A program made the position numbers and the translations under genes. The notes under the pieces were generated by a model. The model was given only the letters and a program-made list of their open reading frames with translations, was not told the DNA's origin and ran no database searches. 8,800 nucleotides of DNA from Microcaldota archaeon. GTDB lineage: Archaea > Micrarchaeota > Micrarchaeia > Anstonellales > Anstonellaceae. Where the stretch lies: NCBI GenBank assembly GCA_026413805.1, contig JAOAKE010000036.1, forward strand, positions 1-8,800, given 5' to 3'. Shown piece by piece: positions 1 to 6,777 of the stretch (positions are counted from its first letter, which is position 1; each line of letters starts with the position of its first letter).

Positions 1-1
1 C

Positions 2-784
2 GGCTCTGCTGTCCTTGCCATTATAGGGGCCATGGGCTCCTTTACAGTTGGGGACAACGCCATCCTCAAGGTTATATCGGCTTTTCTGTGCGCTGTTGGC
101 GCAGCGCTGGCAGTCAGCCTTTACAAATACGGCTATCTTATCGTCCCTCTTCTTACGCAGCGGGGCAAGATTGTGCAAATCATAGAAGGGGGGTATGAAG
201 TGCCGCCCAGCAACGATGTTATAGTCAAAAATGTCGGCGGGATATATTACGCTTCCAAATTCTTAGGGGTTAGGATATACGAGTCCGCTTCTGAAAAATC
301 AGTAGATGAAAATGTTGTCTATTCAGAGTATTTTGAGCGGGCAATCTCCTCAGTAAAATATGTGACGAAGTTCGCGGTTATGATCTACATGAAAGACATA
401 ACCGAATACCGCAACAGGATTGAGACCAAGCACGCCGAAGCCCAGCTTAGGCTGGCAAGGGAAAGAGACAAGCCAGACCCTGACGTGCTAAAGCTCGACC
501 GATACGAAAAAGAGGTTGCAATGTGGGAGGCCCAAATAAACAAGCTAACCCGTGGAATCAAGCCCATGGGCTTGGTCTCATACATAATGACGACGGCTGT
601 TGGGGTGAGCAAAGAAGCGGCAATAGCAGCAGCAACCACGCAGGCAAACGAGCTTCGCGCCACTATATCCAATGCCCTCAACGTCCAGGTGGATGTGTTG
701 CAAGCAGATGAAATGCTGCGCTGCTTCCAGTGGGAGGTAATGATTCCGCCCACTCCGCAGGAGCTGGAAGAGCAGCTTCTATAA
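2..784 (+). CDS. Membrane protein with VirB4/TraC N-terminal-like domain (5'-partial)
   Basis: The reading frame is open to the left edge, and the ten codons before the first ATG (base 32) encode a hydrophobic stretch (SAVLAIIGA). The true start therefore probably lies outside the window, although ATG 32 remains possible. Counting from that ATG, a second membrane segment spans about residues 12-41. A soluble domain follows: beta-rich to about 85, a helical, charged, coiled-coil-like stretch at about 123-173, then an alpha/beta end to 250. The pattern (LGVRIYES, YSEYFERAI, KPMGLVSYIMTTA, a late LQADEMLRCF) resembles, from memory, the N-terminal domain of VirB4/TraC-type conjugation ATPases. 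The membrane pair recalls PrgI-like proteins, which often sit just before VirB4. The ATPase gene follows after 10 bases, so the two products probably form one complex at the cytoplasmic membrane. There is no Walker motif here. Family assignment is inference; the membrane topology is clearer. Confidence 0.5.
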   Translation, partial: GSAVLAIIGAMGSFTVGDNAILKVISAFLCAVGAALAVSLYKYGYLIVPLLTQRGKIVQIIEGGYEVPPSNDVIVKNVGGIYYASKFLGVRIYESASEKSVDENVVYSEYFERAISSVKYVTKFAVMIYMKDITEYRNRIETKHAEAQLRLARERDKPDPDVLKLDRYEKEVAMWEAQINKLTRGIKPMGLVSYIMTTAVGVSKEAAIAAATTQANELRATISNALNVQVDVLQADEMLRCFQWEVMIPPTPQELEEQLL

Positions 785-794
785 GGTTTGTAAT

Positions 795-2399
795 ATGGGC
801 AAGTTGACAATTTCAAATCTGGACAATACAGAAATAGCCAGAAGAAACTTTTTTGTAAGGCCGCCTGAGCCTCCAGAAGACGTGCTGATGGCGGACCCTA
901 CAAATGCAATATACATCGGCAGGACTAAAATATTCCATGTGCCTTTCTACTGGACTTACCAGAAGACTACTAACCCGCACATCTGCATAGTTGGGATTAC
1001 AGGCTCAGGCAAATCCTATTTTGTCAAGACCTTTTTGCTTAGGGCATCCTATGTTTGGGGCACCAACGCCTTCATTATAGACTGGGCAGGCGAGTATAAG
1101 GACTGGGTCAAGCAAAGCGGGGGCAAGGTTATTTCCCTTGGCAAGGGCGCGGCAATAAACCTCCTTGACACTGCGGGCATGAAGCCAAATGACAGGATAA
1201 AGCAGGTTATGAGGACGCTGGACATATTGACCGACATCTCGCGCTATCCAGAACAAAGAAGGCTGACCGAGCTTGCCATTGAGAAAGCCTATGTCAATGC
1301 AAAATTCAAGCTGGACTCAAAGCTGCAGGTTGACGGGCTGGGCAGGCCTCTGCGCCCCCCTACCCTGAAAGAGGTGCAAAAAATATTGGAGGACATGAGC
1401 GAGGCAGGCACCTATGAATTTCCTGCTGAGCTTGAAAATGCCATTTACAGGCTGAGGCAATTTACCCGAGAGGGGGAGGACTTTTTTGCCCAGCAATCCA
1501 CCATTGACTTGGAAAAGATGACGAAGGCAGGGCTGGTTGACCTTGACCTGTCTGGGCTGCCTGACGAAACTTTCAGGGGGCTTGCTGCCCTGTCCATGCT
1601 GCAATTCATAAAGGAAAAAATGCGCGAAGAGGGCTGGTCCTCAACAAAAGGGCTGAAGCTCTTGGTGGTGCTTGACGAGGCATGGAAGATTGCAAAGGAC
1701 GAAAACTCCGACGCTGTCATGATTGTCAGGGAAGGAAGGAAATACCAGTTCGGGCTGATTGTTGCCTCACAAAACCCGACAGACATCTCAGAGGCAATAT
1801 TCTCAAATGTCGGGACCACCTTTATATTGAGGGTGAAGTTTGAGCGCTTCTTGGATTATTTGCAGGCTACGCTGAATTTCAGCGATTACATGAGGCAGGA
1901 GATAGCAAAGCTTGGGGTTGGGCAGGCCGCTGTCAACATGGCATTCCAGACAACAGCTGACTTCTCAGAGACATTCATGCTGGACAAAATTGAAGGCGAA
2001 GAACCGATGCAAGAATTCTTCCTTGAACTTGAGAAGGTGCTCTCCCCGCAGGAGCTTTCAATGGAGGGGCAGGTGCGCTCGGTCTCATTTGAAAAGGACG
2101 AATTGAAAAAGAAGCTGCGCTCTTATGGGCTTGGCGAGGAGCAGTCAGACGAGATAGTTTCGTTATTTACAAAGAAGGGAAGGCGCATGGAGATTGCCTC
2201 GTTTGTTGTCCTGCTCACTGCTTATGGGATTGCAAGGCCAAACATATCCACTTTCCTAAAAGAGCTGGGGATGGAAGACAACGCCGTGATTGCTGTGCTT
2301 TCAAAGGCAGATGAGCTTGAGCTGAAGCTTGGAGACAAAGACATTGCAGAATACATCCTTGAAAGCGAGGCTGAAGAAAAGGAAAAGGGGGGAAGATAA
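795..2399 (+). CDS. VirB4/HerA-type membrane-machine ATPase
   Basis: This 534-aa protein is a P-loop ATPase of the VirB4/TraG/HerA superfamily. Walker A is GITGSGKS at residues 67-74. Walker B is LLVVLDEAW with D294 and E295; the DEAW form is typical of VirB4. A downstream ASQNP segment carries the usual sensor Gln, Q326. The first 60 residues are short, so the large N-terminal domain of ordinary VirB4 is absent and appears to be supplied by the preceding gene. The ATPase core ends near residue 415. Residues 432-523 form a separate helical module that is homologous to the next gene product. ATG 795 follows the previous stop by 10 bases, with a weak GGTTTG upstream. No membrane segment is seen, so the protein is probably cytoplasmic and docked on membrane partners. 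The expected role is powering assembly or substrate transfer; the substrate is unknown. HerA (DNA end resection) is the main alternative, but the DEAW motif and membrane-protein neighbours argue against it. Confidence 0.5.
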   Translation: MGKLTISNLDNTEIARRNFFVRPPEPPEDVLMADPTNAIYIGRTKIFHVPFYWTYQKTTNPHICIVGITGSGKSYFVKTFLLRASYVWGTNAFIIDWAGEYKDWVKQSGGKVISLGKGAAINLLDTAGMKPNDRIKQVMRTLDILTDISRYPEQRRLTELAIEKAYVNAKFKLDSKLQVDGLGRPLRPPTLKEVQKILEDMSEAGTYEFPAELENAIYRLRQFTREGEDFFAQQSTIDLEKMTKAGLVDLDLSGLPDETFRGLAALSMLQFIKEKMREEGWSSTKGLKLLVVLDEAWKIAKDENSDAVMIVREGRKYQFGLIVASQNPTDISEAIFSNVGTTFILRVKFERFLDYLQATLNFSDYMRQEIAKLGVGQAAVNMAFQTTADFSETFMLDKIEGEEPMQEFFLELEKVLSPQELSMEGQVRSVSFEKDELKKKLRSYGLGEEQSDEIVSLFTKKGRRMEIASFVVLLTAYGIARPNISTFLKELGMEDNAVIAVLSKADELELKLGDKDIAEYILESEAEEKEKGGR

Positions 2400-2402
2400 G
2401 AA

Positions 2403-2407
2403 GGAGG
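2403..2407 (+). promoter_or_regulatory. Strong Shine-Dalgarno site for the 98-aa gene
   Basis: GGAGG within AAGGAGGT matches the expected 3' end of archaeal 16S rRNA (CACCUCC) and lies 4 bases before ATG 2412. It fixes that start and indicates efficient independent translation of the small protein within the polycistron. It is the strongest such site in the window. Confidence 0.5.
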
Positions 2408-2411
2408 TTTT

Positions 2412-2708
2412 ATGGCAAAGACAGTTTTTCTTGCAAAGGAGGAGATGCGCAAGAAGCTGCGGGCTTGCGGCTTGGACGAAGTCAAAGTAAGCGAGGTATG
2501 CTCGTTGTTTGACAAAAACAATTACCACTTGGATGTGATATCATTTGTGATATTGCTTGAAAGGTACGGAGTCCAAAGAAACGACGTTTCCTCGCTTTTA
2601 AGGGATGTTGGGATAGATGAAAGCACACTCATTAATATATTTTCCAAGGCTGATTTTGCAAGGCTGGGGGTTGGAAGCAGGGAAATAACCACCGTAGTGC
2701 TTGCATAG
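2412..2708 (+). CDS. Stand-alone copy of the ATPase C-terminal helical module
   Basis: A 98-aa soluble, helical protein of no family I recognise. Aligned without gaps, its residues 7-98 match residues 432-523 of the upstream ATPase at about 34 of 92 positions by hand count. Shared blocks include KKLR, GL, SLF, SFV, LL, YG and SKAD. It is therefore a paralogue of that module, created by duplication or by a split from a larger protein. Both copies lie side by side, so they could pack against each other, or the free copy could cap, compete with or bridge the ATPase tails. No catalytic motif, membrane span or metal site is visible. The start is fixed by the strong GGAGG just upstream, and the gap to the ATPase stop is 12 bases, which implies co-transcription. 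Function is unknown; the homology between the two is the firm part. Confidence 0.5.
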   Translation: MAKTVFLAKEEMRKKLRACGLDEVKVSEVCSLFDKNNYHLDVISFVILLERYGVQRNDVSSLLRDVGIDESTLINIFSKADFARLGVGSREITTVVLA

Positions 2709-2718
2709 GGGGTGTTTT

Positions 2719-3126
2719 ATGGCAAGAGTCTGCATTGTGTGCCAAAAGGAAACAAAGGGCGGCTATAAGGTTGAGGACGACCTTGTAATAAACACGATAA
2801 GGAAAATCAAGCAGGGCCTAAAAATAGCGAAAAACAACGAACTGGTAGTGATGGAAGAGTGCCTGGAAGAGCACAAAAAGAAGCGTGAGCGATATGAAAA
2901 AAACCTTGCCATCCATGTTGTGATTGGCGGAATCCTATTTGTCATCTTCACCATCCTCCCGCTTCTCTCTGGGAAATTTTCCATCCAAGGTTTGCTTATG
3001 GGCTTGGTATTTGCAGTTTTATTCATTGGCCTTTCAGTATTCTATCACTGGCCAAGGGCACAGCTGGAGCCGCAAAAAAAAGAGAAGGAAGGGACAGAAA
3101 AAAAGGCAAAAAAGAAAGGTAAGTAA
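2719..3126 (+). CDS. Small two-pass membrane protein with N-terminal CxxC
   Basis: This 135-aa protein has a short N-terminal domain with C5 and C8 (CIVC) and a third cysteine at C48 (MEEC), resembling a zinc ribbon that lacks its fourth ligand. A basic helical stretch (about 50-62) is followed by two membrane segments at about 63-83 and 88-110. The tail from about 115 is very rich in Lys and Glu and probably cytoplasmic, as is the N terminus. I chose ATG 2719 because AGGGGGTG at 2707-2714 is a near-consensus Shine-Dalgarno site 4 bases upstream. An in-frame TTG at 2701 would overlap the previous gene and add six residues. The protein resembles conserved archaeal membrane proteins that I cannot name. 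Its position between the ATPase-linked genes and the coiled-coil gene suggests a small structural or anchoring subunit of the same machine; that is inference. Confidence 0.5.
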   Translation: MARVCIVCQKETKGGYKVEDDLVINTIRKIKQGLKIAKNNELVVMEECLEEHKKKRERYEKNLAIHVVIGGILFVIFTILPLLSGKFSIQGLLMGLVFAVLFIGLSVFYHWPRAQLEPQKKEKEGTEKKAKKKGK

Positions 3127-3140
3127 AGAGGGAGATAAGG

Positions 3141-3911
3141 TTGGTTGAGATCGGAGTGCCGTCTGCAAAAGCGCCCTCAATTCAGCCCAAGCCAGCCACA
3201 GCAGCTGCCCCGCGCGTGGGCGGATTTCGCATATTTGCAGAGAGAATCAAGGGAGTGAAAGAAATCTCTGGGAGGTTCACAGAAATCCCCTCGCTTGAGC
3301 TCAGCTTAGAGGGCGATTCTCTCTCTGTGCTAAATGTCGAGAGCCGCGACTTAAAAAAAGACCCGGCTCTTTTTTCAATAACTAGATTCATGTCGGACCG
3401 GATAGAAGTGCTATACACCTGCCTTGAAAACATGAGCCCAAAAAAGCGCCGAGTGGAGGTGCTTCGCCAATTTCTCAACCTGCTGACGCTGGTGGATGAC
3501 TGCTATGAGATTGACATGAAGCAGATTTACCAGCTTCTTGAAGCCTCCCTTTCAGAGATGTATGAATATGTTTCGCTGGACTATGACAAGCTCTTTTCAC
3601 TTTACGACAGCGTCAAGACCGATGTTGTTGCCATGCAGAAAAAAATCAATGACTTGACTAACGCCAACAGCCTTCTTTCAAAGGAAAACTATGAGCTCAA
3701 AAACAAAAATGACGAGCTGGTGATGAAAATAAAGGAGCTCCAGGCGTATTCAGATTCTGTCCTTTCGCTAAAGATACAAGAGTGGCTCTCAGAGCACAAG
3801 GGAGAGATAAACATAGCTGATTTTGCAAAGGTGTATAATGTTTCAGAAGCCCGCGTGGAACAGCTCCTCAACAGGCTGGTGACTGAAGGCTATCTTGAAA
3901 GCAAAGGATAA
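3141..3911 (+). CDS. Coiled-coil protein with C-terminal predicted winged helix
   Basis: A 256-aa soluble protein. Residues 6-25 are a Pro/Ala-rich flexible linker. Residues 28-150 look like an alpha/beta to helical domain without a recognised motif. Residues 152-210 form a clear coiled coil (LKNKNDELVMKIKELQ and preceding heptads), so it probably dimerises. Residues 208-256 have the helix, helix, recognition-helix and strand pattern of a winged helix (EINIADFAKVYNVSEARVEQ, then LVTEGYLESKG). The start is TTG at 3141, with GGGAG about 7 bases upstream; an in-frame GTG at 3156 is the alternative. The previous gene ends 14 bases upstream. The winged helix could bind DNA, making it an operon regulator or a link between DNA and the membrane ATPase, but such folds also serve as protein-protein modules. 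Sequence alone does not decide. Function unknown. Confidence 0.5.
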   Translation: MVEIGVPSAKAPSIQPKPATAAAPRVGGFRIFAERIKGVKEISGRFTEIPSLELSLEGDSLSVLNVESRDLKKDPALFSITRFMSDRIEVLYTCLENMSPKKRRVEVLRQFLNLLTLVDDCYEIDMKQIYQLLEASLSEMYEYVSLDYDKLFSLYDSVKTDVVAMQKKINDLTNANSLLSKENYELKNKNDELVMKIKELQAYSDSVLSLKIQEWLSEHKGEINIADFAKVYNVSEARVEQLLNRLVTEGYLESKG

Positions 3912-3933
3912 TGACAGTTGCTTGGGCATTGCC

Positions 3934-6546
3934 ATGGCGGACGAAACAGATGTAAAGGAAGGGGCAAAAAAGGCCTCAGACTCGCTCAGGCTGAGGATTT
4001 CAAAAATGACCTACATCTTTGACGTTAAAAAGAAATACAACCTGACAAAGAATTTCATTTTGAAAAGAAGGCCTGATCGGCCTGAGGACAACATAAAGGA
4101 GCGAATTTTAGAAGCCCTTGGAAAGAAAAGGGAAATTGAAGAAGAGCCGAAAAAGAAAGAAAAGGAAGAAGAGCCTGCCAAAAAGGAGCAGTATAAAGTC
4201 CCTTTTTTGGAGATAGCTATCTTTGTGACACTGCTAATGCTTGGCGGCGGCGCACTATTTTTGGTTAGCAAACTTGCATTTGTCCCTCCTCCACGCGAGC
4301 CCTTCCCTGCACCGGTTGTTTTCACCGGCGACTTTAACTTTGCAGTAAGGGAAAGCGGGGTAATTTCTTCCCCGAACGACCCGACTGGCAAGAGCCGAGC
4401 CTACTTTTTGACCAGGTATTACTCCAAAAACATAAGCGAGATGAACTTCACCTTAAATTTGTTTTCTCAGCGCCCTCCAAACCAGGTCTTTCTTTTGCAG
4501 TACAAGCGCGAAAGCGCCGACAGCTACCCTCTATTTAGGAACGCCCTTTTTGCCCGCTTAAAAGAGGAAGGAATCCCGATAAACGAGATCGGAATTGATT
4601 CACTCTGGCAGCTTCCACCAGGCGCAGTCCTCATAGTCCCAACAGGGCTTATGCCAATGGAATTGTTAGGCGAAAACAACTACTTTAGCTACAAGAGCCT
4701 GCTTGAAAACGGAGTAGACATCGTATATATAGGGGCTCCTTTTGACAGGACTGTAATTGACAACGATGGCATGACTAGGAGCGTCTTTCACACCGATGTT
4801 ACATTCTCAAAGGGCGGAGTATTCTCAACTGAGGGCTTTGGGCTCTATGACCCGCAATATGCTGCCTCACCAGGGCAGGGCAGCGAGCTTGCAGGAGGAG
4901 GAAGGATTTATGGCTCTGTTTCACTGATAAAATACAAGCAGGGCACCCTGATAATTGTCCCACAGAGCCTTGATGGCGGCTGGAGAGGAGATGGAGAGGC
5001 TGCAGCAAAAGACATTGCAAGGCTTGTCAGGGAAAAGCGATGGATAACCCCTCTTGCCAGGGCCACACACACCACCAACAGGACTGGCGAGTGGCTTACC
5101 ACCATTTTCACCGGAGACTTTCCTGCTTCAAATGCATTTGTTGAAATAGCAGTTTCTGCCTCTGACTTGAACGGCAACACAAAAAGGGTGGTAGAGCTAT
5201 TAGAGGTGCAAAAGGAGCAGAGAGGGGACCTTGCGCCTGAAAGCGAGTATGTTTCACCTTACTATCTATCAGGCGCAAGGGAACGAATCAGGATATACCT
5301 CAAGGAAGAATCCCCAAGGCTTGTCAAGCTCTATGTCAAGTTCTACAAAAATGGAAGGCTGATGCAAGAAGAAGAGCTGGAGCTTGGGCTTAGCAACCCC
5401 ACAATTGAAAAAACCAAAGACATGCAGGTTAACGTAGAGCCCGGGGCTTATATTGTCCGTGTGGAAGATGGCGCTGGAAAGGTATATGCTGCTGGAATGG
5501 TAAGGGTAATTGGCCTTGAAGTTTCGCTTGAAAGCAAAGACTGGAAGAAAGGCGAGTTCACCTTTGGGTTTTCTTCTGCTGGCCAGCCAGTCCTTCCAAA
5601 GACCCTTTCAATAACAATGGATGGAAAAAATGAGCAGAAATACAATCCAACCTCCTTCAGGATTGAGAGGGGAAAAAGCATTGTAGACTATTCCTACCCC
5701 GCCAAAATAGAGGGTGGCAAGCATACCTTCAGGTTCAGCTCAGGGGACTGGAGCGCAGAAATAACTGAAAACTACCGCCTGCCAAAGCAGATGTGGGAAG
5801 ACCCACTCGTGCTCATCTTGGGGTTCCTCTCGCTTGTGATCACTGGAATTGGCTTCTTGATGCGCCGGCAGGAAACGGTAAAGTACGGGCTGGACATACC
5901 AGACTTCCCCCCAGTCTCAACCATAAAAATACCGGTAAAGCGCGAAACGGTTATGGAGGTATTTGAAAATGTCAATACTTCTTTCTCATGGAGATGGATG
6001 CCTTTGCGCCTTGAAGAGATAAAGGCTGGCTTCAGGCAACTGACTTATAACGGAAAGCCAATAATGATTGGGGACTTCAACCTTGAGCGAATCCTTGTGA
6101 AGATGCAAAGCGAGGGCTTGGTGGAGGAAAACATTGGCTACTGGGGGCTGAAAAGCTGGGAGAAGAGCTCAGGGCACAACCTGCTTTACCTAACCATCTA
6201 CCGGATTCTGCGAAATGTCTTTGTAAATAATGCTGTGAGGTTTTCCAAGCTTGATGCCATGCCAGACTGCGACGTAAAGGTGTATGCAGGCAAGGAGGAG
6301 CTATATTTCCACATAATGGATGAGACCGACCCTGAGCGAGTGGTCCATCGGGCGCTTGCGACAGCAAAGCTTGGCACTACCATAATAGTTTTCAAGGACG
6401 AGGCAACGCGCGACAAGTTCCGTGAATCTCTTGTTTCTCTTTCAAAGCTGGCAGTTGCGCTAAAGGTAATGATAAACAACAACAAGATACTCCTGCTGCC
6501 TGTAAAGAATGCCGTTTCTGCGCACCTGAAAACAATTGTAAAGTGA
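3934..6546 (+). CDS. Large two-pass membrane protein: ectodomain plus cytoplasmic winged-helix-like region
   Basis: An 870-aa protein. Residues 1-88 are charged and cytoplasmic, with a Lys/Glu stretch at 63-86. Membrane segment 1 spans about 89-115 and segment 2 about 623-643, so about 500 residues between them face outward. The ectodomain first holds an alpha/beta part (about 150-365, with AVLIVPTG and VDIVYIGAP strands) recalling DUF4350- or GATase-like folds. Beta-rich, Ig-like stretches follow at about 390-615. Inside, residues 690-770 look like a winged helix, and 771-870 form an alpha/beta domain with MPD at 776-778 and MDETDP at 795-800. I recognise no named family. ATG 3934 was chosen, but it lacks a Shine-Dalgarno site; in-frame TTG 3922 and TTG 3895 (overlapping the previous gene) are alternatives. 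As last gene of the run, it is likely the envelope-spanning or host/cell-surface component of the machine powered by the upstream ATPase; that role is inference. Confidence 0.5.
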   Translation: MADETDVKEGAKKASDSLRLRISKMTYIFDVKKKYNLTKNFILKRRPDRPEDNIKERILEALGKKREIEEEPKKKEKEEEPAKKEQYKVPFLEIAIFVTLLMLGGGALFLVSKLAFVPPPREPFPAPVVFTGDFNFAVRESGVISSPNDPTGKSRAYFLTRYYSKNISEMNFTLNLFSQRPPNQVFLLQYKRESADSYPLFRNALFARLKEEGIPINEIGIDSLWQLPPGAVLIVPTGLMPMELLGENNYFSYKSLLENGVDIVYIGAPFDRTVIDNDGMTRSVFHTDVTFSKGGVFSTEGFGLYDPQYAASPGQGSELAGGGRIYGSVSLIKYKQGTLIIVPQSLDGGWRGDGEAAAKDIARLVREKRWITPLARATHTTNRTGEWLTTIFTGDFPASNAFVEIAVSASDLNGNTKRVVELLEVQKEQRGDLAPESEYVSPYYLSGARERIRIYLKEESPRLVKLYVKFYKNGRLMQEEELELGLSNPTIEKTKDMQVNVEPGAYIVRVEDGAGKVYAAGMVRVIGLEVSLESKDWKKGEFTFGFSSAGQPVLPKTLSITMDGKNEQKYNPTSFRIERGKSIVDYSYPAKIEGGKHTFRFSSGDWSAEITENYRLPKQMWEDPLVLILGFLSLVITGIGFLMRRQETVKYGLDIPDFPPVSTIKIPVKRETVMEVFENVNTSFSWRWMPLRLEEIKAGFRQLTYNGKPIMIGDFNLERILVKMQSEGLVEENIGYWGLKSWEKSSGHNLLYLTIYRILRNVFVNNAVRFSKLDAMPDCDVKVYAGKEELYFHIMDETDPERVVHRALATAKLGTTIIVFKDEATRDKFRESLVSLSKLAVALKVMINNNKILLLPVKNAVSAHLKTIVK

Positions 6547-6581
6547 CTTTTGCCCCTAGTGCATTGCTCGCCATACAATAG

Positions 6582-6716
6582 GCTGTTGCAAATTGCAGCA
6601 AAGGCAGCGCTGCTCACTGGGCAGCCGCCAGGCGTATGGTTGCAGTCATGGTGCAACTGGCTGCACACCGATGCACAGCCAATTCTGGAGCGCTGCCTGG
6701 GTTAATTTGCAACAGC
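6582..6716. repeat. 135-bp element with nested inverted repeats (MITE-like or structured RNA)
   Basis: Bases 6582-6594 (GCTGTTGCAAATT) are a perfect 13-bp inverted match to 6704-6716. Inside them, 6602-6611 (AGGCAGCGCT) are a perfect 10-bp inverted match to 6689-6698. Further in, GCAGCC at 6621-6626 can pair with GGCTGC at 6659-6664, enclosing a hairpin formed by 6638-6644 and 6652-6658 with a 7-base loop. The whole block folds as a long, interrupted stem. It carries no convincing gene. It could be a small non-autonomous mobile element, a structured non-coding RNA, or a transcription barrier between the operon and the next promoter. The pairing is directly visible; the function is not. Confidence 0.5.
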
Positions 6717-6736
6717 TCGCGGAAAAAGAAAGGCAT

Positions 6737-6745
6737 CTTTATAAA
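6737..6745 (+). promoter_or_regulatory. Archaeal TATA box for the glycosyltransferase
   Basis: CTTTATAAA is a close match to the archaeal TATA consensus. Initiation about 25 bases downstream of its centre would fall near 6766-6769, only about 10 bases before ATG 6778. No Shine-Dalgarno site lies between. The transcript is therefore probably leaderless or nearly so, and this gene is transcribed separately from the upstream operon. Confidence 0.5.
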
Positions 6746-6777
6746 CCCTAAAAGAGTTTGCAGTTTGGCTGGTTTTG

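Noticed and set aside
385..816. 143-aa reading frame on the - strand
   Set aside because: It lies opposite the first membrane-protein gene, is low-complexity in Ser/Leu, and reflects the codon use of the + strand gene.
3895..3933. TTG 3895 as the start of the 870-aa protein
   Set aside because: It would overlap the previous gene by 17 bases and add 13 residues with no family support. ATG 3934 is simpler, though it also lacks a clear ribosome site.
6582..6716. H/ACA or C/D guide RNA
   Set aside because: No box C/D pair (RUGAUGA/CUGA) was found, and no ACA at the right distance after the lower stem.
6566..6720. GCTCGC direct repeat (6566-6571 and 6715-6720) as a target-site duplication of the element
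   Set aside because: It is only 6 bp; the left copy is 10 bases outside the inverted repeat and the right copy overlaps it. It is too weak to claim insertion.
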